NCBI GenBank assembly: GCA_050952845.1
Contig: JBMNLP010000001.1
Coordinates: forward strand, 1,736,001-1,800,000
DNA: 64,000 nucleotides
From: JAGVSV01 sp050952845
GTDB lineage: Bacteria > Bacillota > Clostridia > Christensenellales > Aristaeellaceae
Direction: 5' to 3'
Shown here: positions 49,522 to 57,449 of the stretch, in pieces
How the letters are laid out: each line of letters begins with the position of its first letter
Position numbering within the stretch: the stretch's first letter is position 1
Program-made: the position numbers and the translations under genes
Notes under the pieces: model-generated
Told to the model about the DNA's origin: nothing
The model's database searches: none
The model's input: the letters and a program-made list of their open reading frames with translations, nothing else

Positions 49522-50169
49522 TTAATTTCCCCACGCCTTGCGCGGAATACTGCCCATTTTAGCCTTCAAGCCTCGCTTGGGGTTGACAGCCACTGGATTG
49601 CCGGCCAACTGCATAAAGTCGCTGTCAGCGGCGGAATCGCCATACGCAAATGAGGTCGCCCAATCCGCACGCAACCCCTGTTCATCCAGCCAGGCGTTGA
49701 TTCTGCGCACCTTCTCCTCCCCTTTGCAGTTGGGCCCTACGCTGCCATCCCTGCCCACCGGTGTCGCCAGCACGGCGTCAACGGGCAGTTCTGCTGCAAG
49801 GTGCCGCATATACAGGTCGGGCGAAGCGGAGACGACTAAGATTTTCCTTCCCTGTTCCCGGTGCCGCATCATGCTGTTCAACGCTTTAGGATAAATCGCC
49901 GGCAGCAGCACATCCCTGGCAAACCCCGAAAACAGCGCATCCTGTTCACCGGGCGTCATGCGCCGTATAAAACCCAGGGACTTTTCCTTGGCTTCTCGCT
50001 CTTCCAGCACGCCCAATAGGTACAGCAGCGCTATCAGCAATACCTTCAACAGCTCCTGCCCTGTGAGCCTTTTTTTCTTGTATACATAGCGCACCAGCGA
50101 CGCGATGCTGTCGCCGGCGATCATGGTGCCGTCAAAATCGTAGACCGCTAACGATACGGTATTTGGCAT
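49522..50169 (-). CDS. HAD-IB family phosphatase (SerB-like)
   Basis: The protein of 215 residues starts MPNTVSLAVYDFDGTM (Asp11 nucleophile, Asp13). A helical cap follows, then ILVVSASPDLYM as motif II and AYGDSAADSDFMQLAG as motif IV. The HAD-IB group includes phosphoserine phosphatase and lipid-phosphate phosphatases; which one this is cannot be told. GGAGG lies about six bases before the ATG. It is likely transcribed with the GH18 gene from the promoter at 50228-50256. Confidence 0.87.
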   Translation of the reverse strand: MPNTVSLAVYDFDGTMIAGDSIASLVRYVYKKKRLTGQELLKVLLIALLYLLGVLEEREAKEKSLGFIRRMTPGEQDALFSGFARDVLLPAIYPKALNSMMRHREQGRKILVVSASPDLYMRHLAAELPVDAVLATPVGRDGSVGPNCKGEEKVRRINAWLDEQGLRADWATSFAYGDSAADSDFMQLAGNPVAVNPKRGLKAKMGSIPRKAWGN

Positions 50170-50227
50170 GGTTTCCTCCAAACAAACTTGGATGCGGCCC
50201 AGCCGCCCCTGCACCTACTTTATTATC

Positions 50228-50256
50228 ATTATACCAATTTATCACGCGCCTGCCAA
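50228..50256 (-). promoter_or_regulatory. Promoter of the HAD-IB/GH18 unit
   Basis: On the minus strand TTGGCA (50251-50256), 17-base spacer, TATAAT (50228-50233) with TGg before it. Confidence 0.75.
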
Positions 50257-50283
50257 ATTAAAACGCCCGTTTACACGGGCGTC
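50255..50283 (-). terminator. Terminator after trxA
   Basis: ACGCCCGT and ACGGGCGT form a stem with a four-base loop, followed on the minus strand by TTTTAATTT. Its tail touches the next promoter. Confidence 0.85.
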
Positions 50284-50302
50284 AAATGCAGATTGTTATA
50301 TA

Positions 50303-50611
50303 TTACTTCATCATCTGCAGGATGGTTTCTTTGGGACGGGCGCCGACCACTGTCTGCACGGCTTTTCCATCCTTAAACACCATCAGCGTAGGAATGGACA
50401 TCACGCCATAACGCTGGGCCAGAGCCTGCTGCTCATCGACGTTGACCTTGCCTACCTTGTAGGTTGTCGTCTCCGCAGCAATCTCGTCGACAATGGGGCC
50501 GACCATGCGGCAGGGGCCGCACCAGCTTGCCCAGAAGTCCACCAGCACAGGCTTATCAGATTTCAACACTTCTTTTTCAAAGTTTTCGCTTGTTAATGTA
50601 ATCGTTGCCAT
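50303..50611 (-). CDS. trxA: Thioredoxin
   Basis: The protein of 102 residues has the active site WASWCGPCRM, with redox Cys31 and Cys34, and the cis-Pro of MSIPTLMVFKDG. It reduces protein disulfides in the cytoplasm and supplies electrons to ribonucleotide reductase and peroxiredoxins. GGGTGG precedes the ATG. A TATAAT about 45 bases upstream, at the end of leuS, is a possible own promoter, and a strong terminator follows. Confidence 0.97.
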   Translation of the reverse strand: MATITLTSENFEKEVLKSDKPVLVDFWASWCGPCRMVGPIVDEIAAETTTYKVGKVNVDEQQALAQRYGVMSIPTLMVFKDGKAVQTVVGARPKETILQMMK

Positions 50612-50696
50612 ACTTCATCCACCCTTTCAAATGACGTCTTGTTGACGTTACATTATGATTATACCCAGGATCCGGCTGTATAAACACAAGCATCGT

Positions 50697-53117
50697 TTAC
50701 TTCACCACCAGGTTCAGCAGCCTGCCCGGTACAAAAACAACCTTGACAACCTGCCTGCCGTTCAGCAGCGCTTGCACATCCTCATGAGCGGGAAGCTGCT
50801 CTTCCCCTTCCTCGCGCCCCAAATCGGACGACACCATCATCCTGCCGCGCACTTTGCCGTTGATTTGCACGGCAATTTCCACCTGGGGATGCACAAGGTG
50901 GTTTTCATCGTAAACAGGCCACTGCTGTGTGTAGACAGGAGTACCAAAGCCCTGCTGTTCCCATATTTCCTCACAGATATGCGGAGACACGGGGCTCAGC
51001 AACAGCAACAGGGTTTTCATTTCGCCTTTGGTCACACTGCCCTTTTGAGTTAACTCGTTCACCAACGTCATCAGGGCGGCAATGGCGGTGTTGTACTTCA
51101 TTTTCTCGTAGTCATCCGACACCTTTTTGATGGTACTGTGCATATGCACCAGCATATCGCTGCTGTAGCCGTCCGCCTTGCTGTCCAGCATATCCTGCAG
51201 GCGCCACACCCGATCCAGAAATCGGCGGCATCCGCGGGCACCGCTGGCACTCCAGGGGATGGTTTGATCAAAGGCACCCATGAACATCTCATACATGCGG
51301 AACGCGTCGGCGCCAATTTCGTCGATGACGTCATCGGGGTTGATGACATTGCCGCGGGACTTGCTCATCTTTTCGCCGTTTTCCCCCAGCACCATGCCAT
51401 GGCTGGTGCGCTTCCGGTAGGGCTCCGGCGCTTTGACATAGCCGATGTCGTGCAGGAACAGATGCCAGAAGCGGCTGTACAGCAGGTGAAGCGTGGTATG
51501 CTCCATGCCGCCGTTGTACCAATCCACCGGCATCCAATAGTTCAGCGCCTCCTGAGAAGCAAAAGCCTCGTCATTGTGGGGATCACAGTAACGCAGGAAA
51601 TACCAGCTTGATCCCGCCCACTGCGGCATGGTATCGGTTTCGCGCTTAGCCGGCTTGCCGCAAGCCGGGCAGGACACGTTGATCCAGTCCTCCATAGCAG
51701 CCAGGGGGCTTTCACCGGAATCGGTCGGCACGTAGCGGGACACATCGGGCAGGATGAGCGGCAACTCGCTCACCGGCAGTGGTATAATGCCGCAGGCTGG
51801 GCAGTGCACAATGGGGATGGGCTCACCCCAATAGCGCTGGCGGCTGAACACCCAGTCCCTCAGCTTATAGTTGACTTTCTTCTCGCCGATGCCCTTTTCG
51901 GTCAGGTAAGCAATCATGGCAGCGATGGCTTCCTTGACGCGCATGCCGGTGATGAAGCCGGAGTTGACCATTACCCCATCGTCAATGTCGGTAAACGCCT
52001 CCTGACTGATATCGCCACCTTGAACAACCTCCACAATGGGCAAGTCGAATGCCCTGGCAAACTCCCAGTCCCGCTCGTCGTGACCGGGCACCGCCATGAT
52101 GGCGCCAGTGCCATAGCTCATCAGCACATAATCCGATATCCAGATGGGAATTTCCAAGCCGGTCGCCGGGTTCAGAGCCATCAGGCCTTTGACCTCCACG
52201 CCGGTCTTCTCCTTAGCCATTTCGGTGCGCTCAAAATCGCTTTTGCGGGCAGCTTGATCGCGGTAGGCGTACAGCTCCTCCAGGTTGGTGATGCGGTCAG
52301 CCAGAGCGTTAAGCAAAGGATGTTCGGGCGAAAGCACCATATAGGTCGCGCCAAACAGCGTGTCGGGCCGAGTCGTGTATACGCGGAGCTTGTAGTCGGT
52401 ACCGGGCACGGCAAAGTTCACCTCAGCGCCTTCGCTGCGGCCGATCCAGTTGCGCTGCTGGGTTTTAACGCGGTCGATAAAGTCCACCGTGTCGAGGCCG
52501 TCAAGCAGCTTCTGGGCGTATTTCGTGATGCGTAGCATCCATTGGTTCTTGATGCGGCGCACCACCGCCGCGCCGCAGCGCTCGCACAGCCCGTCCACCA
52601 CTTCCTCGTTGGCCAGGCCGCATTTGCAGCTAGTGCACCAGTTGATGGGCATCTCGGCTTTGTATGCCAGGCCATGCTCGTACAGCTTGAGGAAAATCCA
52701 CTGCGTCCACTTGTAATAGGCAGGGTCGGTGGTGTTGACCTCACGCGAATAGTCAAAGCTGAAGCCGATCTTCTTCAGCTGGCGGCGGAACTGGGCAATG
52801 TTGTCCCGGGTCACCTTAGCGGGGTGAATGCCGGTTTTGATGGCATAGTTTTCGGTCGGCAAGCCGAACGCATCCCAGCCGATGGGATACAACACGTTAT
52901 AGCCTTCCATGCGCCGCTTGCGGGCGATGATATCCAGCGCCGTGTTGCTGCGCGGATGGCCGACATGCAGCCCCGCGCCGGAAGGATACGGAAACTCGAT
53001 CAGGCAGTAATACTTGGGTTTGTCGTACCGGTCCGACGCTTTGAACGCGCCGGCGTCCTCCCAGGCTTTCTGCCATTTTTTCTCAACAGCTTTTGGTGAA
53101 TACTGTGCTGACATCAT
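50697..53117 (-). CDS. leuS: Leucyl-tRNA synthetase
   Basis: The protein has 806 residues from the ATG at 53117, six bases after AAGGAGG. The HIGH-type motif is HVGHPRSNTALD and the KMSKS motif is NGEKMSKSRGN. Between them lie a zinc-type CPAC pair and the CP1 editing domain (VYTTRPDTLFGATYMVLSPEH). It charges tRNA-Leu with leucine and hydrolyses mischarged products. The leader is only about 20 bases, too short for a T-box. It is divergent from the small membrane protein and rubrerythrin genes. Confidence 0.98.
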   Translation of the reverse strand: MMSAQYSPKAVEKKWQKAWEDAGAFKASDRYDKPKYYCLIEFPYPSGAGLHVGHPRSNTALDIIARKRRMEGYNVLYPIGWDAFGLPTENYAIKTGIHPAKVTRDNIAQFRRQLKKIGFSFDYSREVNTTDPAYYKWTQWIFLKLYEHGLAYKAEMPINWCTSCKCGLANEEVVDGLCERCGAAVVRRIKNQWMLRITKYAQKLLDGLDTVDFIDRVKTQQRNWIGRSEGAEVNFAVPGTDYKLRVYTTRPDTLFGATYMVLSPEHPLLNALADRITNLEELYAYRDQAARKSDFERTEMAKEKTGVEVKGLMALNPATGLEIPIWISDYVLMSYGTGAIMAVPGHDERDWEFARAFDLPIVEVVQGGDISQEAFTDIDDGVMVNSGFITGMRVKEAIAAMIAYLTEKGIGEKKVNYKLRDWVFSRQRYWGEPIPIVHCPACGIIPLPVSELPLILPDVSRYVPTDSGESPLAAMEDWINVSCPACGKPAKRETDTMPQWAGSSWYFLRYCDPHNDEAFASQEALNYWMPVDWYNGGMEHTTLHLLYSRFWHLFLHDIGYVKAPEPYRKRTSHGMVLGENGEKMSKSRGNVINPDDVIDEIGADAFRMYEMFMGAFDQTIPWSASGARGCRRFLDRVWRLQDMLDSKADGYSSDMLVHMHSTIKKVSDDYEKMKYNTAIAALMTLVNELTQKGSVTKGEMKTLLLLLSPVSPHICEEIWEQQGFGTPVYTQQWPVYDENHLVHPQVEIAVQINGKVRGRMMVSSDLGREEGEEQLPAHEDVQALLNGRQVVKVVFVPGRLLNLVVK

Positions 53118-53144
53118 GCACGTCCTCCTTACAAATACAGCGCA

Positions 53145-53173
53145 AGTATAATCAAACAGCCCGCTTTTGTAAA
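53145..53173 (-). promoter_or_regulatory. Promoter of leuS
   Basis: On the minus strand TTTACA (53168-53173), 17-base spacer, TATACT (53145-53150). Confidence 0.7.
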
Positions 53174-53182
53174 GAACAGCCT

Positions 53183-53211
53183 TTGACAGAAGAAGCGCCA
53201 TGCAGTATACT
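53183..53211 (+). promoter_or_regulatory. Promoter of the small protein-rubrerythrin unit
   Basis: Perfect TTGACA (53183-53188), 17-base spacer, TATACT (53206-53211). It is back to back with the leuS promoter. Confidence 0.8.
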
Positions 53212-53241
53212 GACGTTGAGTTTACAGCAAGGGAGAGGACC

Positions 53242-53361
53242 ATGACCACGAGAGTTAAAAAATCCAGCGCACAGAAGCGAAAATGGGTCATCAGGGTGAT
53301 CAGCATTTTCCTTGCGCTGCTCATCGTCGGAAGCACGCTCGCCGCGCTTTTCTATCTTTGA
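53242..53361 (+). CDS. Small single-helix membrane protein, DUF4044-like
   Basis: This 39-residue frame begins MTTRVKKSSAQKRKW, a basic cytoplasmic part, followed by one membrane helix (about residues 17-38). GGGAGAGG precedes the ATG, and a near-consensus promoter lies 30 bases upstream, so it is very likely expressed. The size and layout match the DUF4044 family of Bacillota small membrane proteins, whose function is unknown. The rubrerythrin gene follows after 21 bases in the same transcript. Confidence 0.72.
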   Translation: MTTRVKKSSAQKRKWVIRVISIFLALLIVGSTLAALFYL

Positions 53362-53382
53362 CATCAATACAGGAGGGTATTT

Positions 53383-53934
53383 ATGGAACTGAAGGGATCT
53401 CAAACAGAAAAAAACCTGTGGACCGCGTTTGCCGGCGAAAGCCAGGCGCGCAACAAGTACGACTTTTACGCCAGCGCCGCAAAAAAGGAAGGCTATGAGC
53501 AGATTGCCGCCTTTTTTACCGAAACCGCACTGAACGAAAAAGAGCACGCGAAGCTTTGGTTCAAGGCGCTGGGCGAATTAGCCAACGGCACAACCTCCGG
53601 CGACACGGTTAAAAACCTGATCGCCGCTGCCGAAGGCGAGAACTACGAGTGGACCGAAATGTACAAAGGCTTTGCTGAGACTGCACGCGAGGAAGGCTTC
53701 GCGGACCTGGCGCTAAAGTTTGAAAACGTCGCCAAGGTGGAGCGGGAACACGAAATCCGCTACCTGAAGCTCAAGCAGAACATCGAAGAAAGCAAGGTGT
53801 TCAGCGACAGCGAAAAGACCCGCTGGCACTGCCGAAACTGCGGTTATATAGCCGACAGCAACGAAGCGCCGAAGAAATGCCCTGCCTGCGACCATGCGCA
53901 GTCCTACTTTGAGAGGATGCCCCTGAACTACTGA
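53383..53934 (+). CDS. rbr: Rubrerythrin
   Basis: The protein of 183 residues has a ferritin-like four-helix domain with metal ligands in AGESQARNKY, ETALNEKEHA and KVEREHEIRY. A C-terminal rubredoxin-like iron site (WHCRNCGY and CPACDH) follows. It reduces hydrogen peroxide in anaerobes using electrons from rubredoxin or ferredoxin. GGAGG is eight bases before the ATG, and a strong terminator follows. Presence of this enzyme fits an anaerobic lifestyle. Confidence 0.97.
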   Translation: MELKGSQTEKNLWTAFAGESQARNKYDFYASAAKKEGYEQIAAFFTETALNEKEHAKLWFKALGELANGTTSGDTVKNLIAAAEGENYEWTEMYKGFAETAREEGFADLALKFENVAKVEREHEIRYLKLKQNIEESKVFSDSEKTRWHCRNCGYIADSNEAPKKCPACDHAQSYFERMPLNY

Positions 53935-53954
53935 TACGCCTAACTAAAAACCGG

Positions 53955-53982
53955 AACGGCGGCGCCATGCCGCCGTTTTTTC
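53955..53982. terminator. Terminator between rubrerythrin and birA
   Basis: ACGGCGGC and GCCGCCGT form a stem with a short loop, followed by TTTTTT. It lies between two converging genes and may serve both. Confidence 0.9.
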
Positions 53983-53986
53983 ACGG

Positions 53987-54745
53987 CTATACATATCTGC
54001 CGTCTTCCATCCGCACGGAGGCTTCGCCGGACATCAGGGTTACCCAGCCGTCCGGTGTGTCGATGAGCAGCTCACCCTGATCGCCAATGGCGGCTGCTAT
54101 CCCCTGCCGAACCGCTCCTGCCTGTTCAAAACGCACCTGCGCACCCAGTGTCAAGCAATTGGCACGGTATGCTGCCATATGCCCCGGCATGGCGTCGATA
54201 CCGGACAGCAAACCATTGACCACCGCAGCCGCCAGCCGTTCCTTGACACCAGGCGCCGCAGCCCCCAACAGCAGCGAGCCTGCTTTGCCCGCTATCTCAT
54301 CAGGGAAGTCTGTCCTGTCCACGTTGATGCCGATGCCAACAACAGCAGCCTGGATGGTATTATCCCAAACGATGCTCTCTGTAAGGATGCCGCATACTTT
54401 TTTACCGTCCAGCAGCAGGTCATTGACCCATTTGATGTGTAGTCCCTTCTGCAGCACAGCCTGCACAGCTTGCAACACAGCAACAGCAGCCAGCGTGGTC
54501 AGACTGCCGGGGCTTGCGATGCCATAGCGCACCAACACGCTGAGATACAGCCCGCCCGGAGGCGAGTAAAACGCACGCCCTAATCGCCCGCGTCCAGCCG
54601 ACTGGCGTAGCGCTATCACTGCCGCGCCATGCGGCGCGCCCTGCGCAGCCCATGCCCGAACAACACGGTTGGTAGAGTCTACCTCATCATATACCTGGAG
54701 TGGAGCAGCCCCTTTCAACAGGCTGCGCAGCAGCGTTTCATCCAT
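53987..54745 (-). CDS. birA: Biotin-protein ligase
   Basis: The protein of 252 residues has the BirA catalytic core: YDEVDSTNRVVRAWA, SAGRGRLGRAFYSPPGG with the biotinyl-AMP loop GRGRLGR, KWVNDLLLDGKKVCGILTE and GIGINVD. The N-terminal helix-turn-helix of regulatory BirA is missing, so it is a pure ligase. It attaches biotin to carboxylase carrier proteins. It converges on rubrerythrin and is divergent from the SDR gene. Confidence 0.95.
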   Translation of the reverse strand: MDETLLRSLLKGAAPLQVYDEVDSTNRVVRAWAAQGAPHGAAVIALRQSAGRGRLGRAFYSPPGGLYLSVLVRYGIASPGSLTTLAAVAVLQAVQAVLQKGLHIKWVNDLLLDGKKVCGILTESIVWDNTIQAAVVGIGINVDRTDFPDEIAGKAGSLLLGAAAPGVKERLAAAVVNGLLSGIDAMPGHMAAYRANCLTLGAQVRFEQAGAVRQGIAAAIGDQGELLIDTPDGWVTLMSGEASVRMEDGRYV

Positions 54746-54757
54746 AACAACCCTTCA

Positions 54758-54786
54758 TTGACTTTGTCGGCAGGCATCCCTACAAT
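54758..54786 (+). promoter_or_regulatory. Promoter of the SDR gene
   Basis: TTGACT (54758-54763), 17-base spacer, TACAAT (54781-54786). Confidence 0.75.
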
Positions 54787-54825
54787 ACCCATGCGATGCC
54801 ACATTCACGGCAGGCAGGAGGCAGC

Positions 54826-55542
54826 ATGAAAACAGCGATTATAACAGGCGGATCGCGCGGCATAGGCGCTGCCATTGTGCGGCAGCTGAGCAGGCAGGGC
54901 TGGCGCGTTGCTGTTAACTATGCCCGCAGTGCAAAACAAGCGCACGCGCTGGCGGCTGAAACCGGCGCCCTGCCCTATCAGGCTGACCTGGCGGACGAAG
55001 AAACGGTGCGCGCCTTCCTCCAGGACGCCGCCCGTCAGCTGGGCCATGTAGACGCGCTGGTGCTCAACGCTGGTATTCCCTGGTACGGCCTGGTAACGGA
55101 CATGGACACCGGCGCCTGGGACAGGCTGTTTCAAGTCAACCTGCGCGGCGCTTTCCTGTGCGTGCGGGATGTCGTGCCGCTGATGCGGGCGAGAGAATCG
55201 GGCAGCATTGTGATGATCTCCTCCATTTGGGGCAGGATGGGTGCATCCTGCGAAGCCGCTTACGCGGCAACCAAAGCCGGCATGATTGGGTTCGCCAAGT
55301 CGCTCGCCCGAGAATACGGACCCTGCGGCATCCGGGTCAACTGCCTGGCACCCGGCGTGATCCAAACCGACATGCTTGGCGGCTTAGACAACAGTGCAAT
55401 GGAAGCCCTGCGGCAGATGACGCCATTGAACCGTCTGGGCACGCCGGAGGATGTAGCGAAGGCGGCAGCCTTCCTGTGTTCGGACGACGCCGCCTTTATC
55501 ACTGGGCAGGTGATTGGCGTGGACGGAGGGCTTGGTGTTTAA
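54826..55542 (+). CDS. Short-chain dehydrogenase/reductase, FabG-like
   Basis: The protein of 238 residues has the NAD(P) motif TGGSRGIG near residue 7, LNAG near residue 83, the catalytic Ser in MISSIWG and the YAATK motif, and ends DGGLGV like FabG. NYAR after the second strand suggests NADPH. It could be a 3-oxoacyl-ACP reductase, but no fatty-acid genes are near, so the substrate is open. AGGAGG precedes the ATG. Its stop codon overlaps that of the converging binding-protein gene by four bases. Confidence 0.9.
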   Translation: MKTAIITGGSRGIGAAIVRQLSRQGWRVAVNYARSAKQAHALAAETGALPYQADLADEETVRAFLQDAARQLGHVDALVLNAGIPWYGLVTDMDTGAWDRLFQVNLRGAFLCVRDVVPLMRARESGSIVMISSIWGRMGASCEAAYAATKAGMIGFAKSLAREYGPCGIRVNCLAPGVIQTDMLGGLDNSAMEALRQMTPLNRLGTPEDVAKAAAFLCSDDAAFITGQVIGVDGGLGV

Positions 55543-56519
55543 GGCGCTGCCTCTTCTGGCACGATGTAGTAGAAGCCATCGTCAGGCACAGCCCCGCCCA
55601 CGGCATTGGGGTTGGCCTGGTACAGGATGTCCATCAGAGGCGCGATGCTGTCCTTCATGGCTTCGCCGGTGATGTAGACGATGTTGCACATGGGGATCGC
55701 CTGCTCGGCAATTTTTTCATTGGGAAGAATGCCCGCGGCGGCGATGTCAACAGCGGCCTTGGCAGGCTTGTCATTCACATAGGCGATCGCTTCGGCATAT
55801 TCATCCAGAAATGCCGCCAGCCGATCGGGGTGCGCATCGGCGAACTCCTTGCGCACTACCATGCAGCCCATGGACAGCACGGTGTCCTGCTGCCCCTTCA
55901 GCGCAGCGGCGGCTGAAAACTCCGCCGTCAGGTCCAGCGCCACGCGGACGCGGAACGAATCGTCCTTCATCATCAGCGCGGTCACCATGGGCTGGGGCAG
56001 CATCACGAGATCAGCCAGCCCGGATGCTGCCAGCGCGGATACCTCGTTGTGTTCGGATTTGTATACAACATCAGCCTGGATGCCGTTAGCCTCCAGGATA
56101 TAGTTCAGCGCATATTCCGGCACAGCGCCCTGACCAGCTGTGGTGATGGTTTTCCCCTGCAGGTCGCCCACGGTTTGAACCGAATCTCCCTTTTCCAGGA
56201 TGTACAGGACACCCAGCGTATTGACCGCCAGCATGCGCACAGCGCCCTTGGTTTTATTATACAGCACTGCCGCCAGGTTGGTGGGCACGGCGGCAATGTC
56301 GAAACGGCCGGCTACAATGTCCCCCACCAGCTCCTCCGGAGCGGCAGCCAGGGTGAAAGCGTATGCTGCGTCGTTCTTGGCTATCATGGGCGCCAGGCTC
56401 ATGCCGGTGGGGCCAATCAAGCCGGCTACACGCACAGGCGCGTCCTCCTGCGCCAGCGCGGGCAGAGAAGCAGTCATCAACAGAATAACGGTTAACAGGA
56501 CTGCGTACAATTTTCTCAT
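55539..56519 (-). CDS. NMT1/SsuA-type ABC solute-binding protein, orphan
   Basis: The protein of 326 residues has a clear signal peptide (KLYAVLLTVILLMTASLPALA). The body resembles SsuA/NMT1-type binding proteins (GPTGMSLAPMI, AVPTNLAAVLYNKT, YILEANGIQADVVYKSEHNE), used for sulfonates, nitrate, riboflavin or pyrimidine precursors. No Cys lipobox is seen, unusual for a Gram-positive. AAGGAGGT lies six bases before the ATG. No permease or ATPase is near, so transport partners must lie elsewhere. Confidence 0.87.
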   Translation of the reverse strand: MRKLYAVLLTVILLMTASLPALAQEDAPVRVAGLIGPTGMSLAPMIAKNDAAYAFTLAAAPEELVGDIVAGRFDIAAVPTNLAAVLYNKTKGAVRMLAVNTLGVLYILEKGDSVQTVGDLQGKTITTAGQGAVPEYALNYILEANGIQADVVYKSEHNEVSALAASGLADLVMLPQPMVTALMMKDDSFRVRVALDLTAEFSAAAALKGQQDTVLSMGCMVVRKEFADAHPDRLAAFLDEYAEAIAYVNDKPAKAAVDIAAAGILPNEKIAEQAIPMCNIVYITGEAMKDSIAPLMDILYQANPNAVGGAVPDDGFYYIVPEEAAP

Positions 56520-56575
56520 GATCTTACCTCCTTGTGCATATAAGCACACAATCAGTATACCCCGTTCCATGCACT

Positions 56576-56604
56576 TTGAACATCAGCACAGGAAACTATA
56601 TAAT
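56576..56604 (+). promoter_or_regulatory. Promoter of the DUF1638 gene
   Basis: TTGAAC (56576-56581), 17-base spacer, TATAAT (56599-56604). It overlaps the region that must also drive the divergent binding-protein gene. Confidence 0.7.
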
Positions 56605-56641
56605 GATTGCACACGGCTTGACAGGCTGTGCAAGGAGGATT

Positions 56642-57400
56642 ATGCGTTATAAGCTGTTGGCTTGCAAAGCGCTGCAGCGCGAAACCGCAAGCATCATTTT
56701 CAATTGTCCCCATGCTATCGATGTCAGCATGGTGCGCCAGCGCTTGCATGAGACGCCGGCGCTGCTGCGCCAAGCCTTGCAGCAGGAAATCGACCGCATC
56801 GATGGCGGAGGCGACGTCCACACAGACGATGACTCCGGCGGCAGCATCAGCGCTATTCTGTTAGGGTACGGGCTTTGCTCCAACGGCATCATGGGACTGG
56901 GCAGCGCAAAATACCCCTTGGTAGCACCACGGGCACACGACTGCATCACGCTGCTGATGGGCAGCCGAGAGCGCTTTGATGATGATTTTCTGACCCACAG
57001 CGGCACCTATTACTATACGCGCGGCTGGTACGACCTGGGCGCGCTGTTTTTATCCGATGACAAACTGCGCCGCAAGCGACAGGAATATATGGACCGGTAT
57101 GAGGACGAGGACACCGTCAACTACCTGATGGACATTGAACGGGACATGATGAAAAACTACAATCGCCTGGCACATATCTCCTGGCAGGGGATCCCGGATG
57201 ATCCCAGCGTGCTGCAGGCACAAAAAACCGCCATCGAGAAAGGCTGGCGGTTTGATATATGCGACGGGAGCGACAGGTTGATCAGGAAGCTGTTATGGGG
57301 CGAGTGGGATGAGGACGAGTTTCTGATCGTGCCGCCGGGCTGGCAAATTGCCCCCAGCTATGACGACCGGGTGATCAAAGCGGTAGCGCGGGAAAGCTGA
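56642..57400 (+). CDS. DUF1638 family protein
   Basis: The protein of 252 residues matches the DUF1638 pattern: YKLLACKALQRE at the start, then LGYGLCSNGIMGL, VAPRAHDCITLLMGSRERF and GTYYYTRGWYDLG. The Cys and His residues in these segments could bind metal. The biochemical function is unknown; relatives occur near corrinoid methyltransferase genes in anaerobes. AAGGAGG precedes the ATG closely. It converges on proS and shares its promoter region with an orphan binding protein. Confidence 0.85.
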   Translation: MRYKLLACKALQRETASIIFNCPHAIDVSMVRQRLHETPALLRQALQQEIDRIDGGGDVHTDDDSGGSISAILLGYGLCSNGIMGLGSAKYPLVAPRAHDCITLLMGSRERFDDDFLTHSGTYYYTRGWYDLGALFLSDDKLRRKRQEYMDRYEDEDTVNYLMDIERDMMKNYNRLAHISWQGIPDDPSVLQAQKTAIEKGWRFDICDGSDRLIRKLLWGEWDEDEFLIVPPGWQIAPSYDDRVIKAVARES

Positions 57401-57449
57401 CCATCGGCATTCCTTTGCACCACATCCAAGGCACGCTGAAATGGCCGTA

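Noticed and set aside
53118..53182. T-box riboswitch before leuS (and likewise before proS)
   Set aside because: The promoters leave leaders of only about 20 bases; no specifier stem or T-box core is present.
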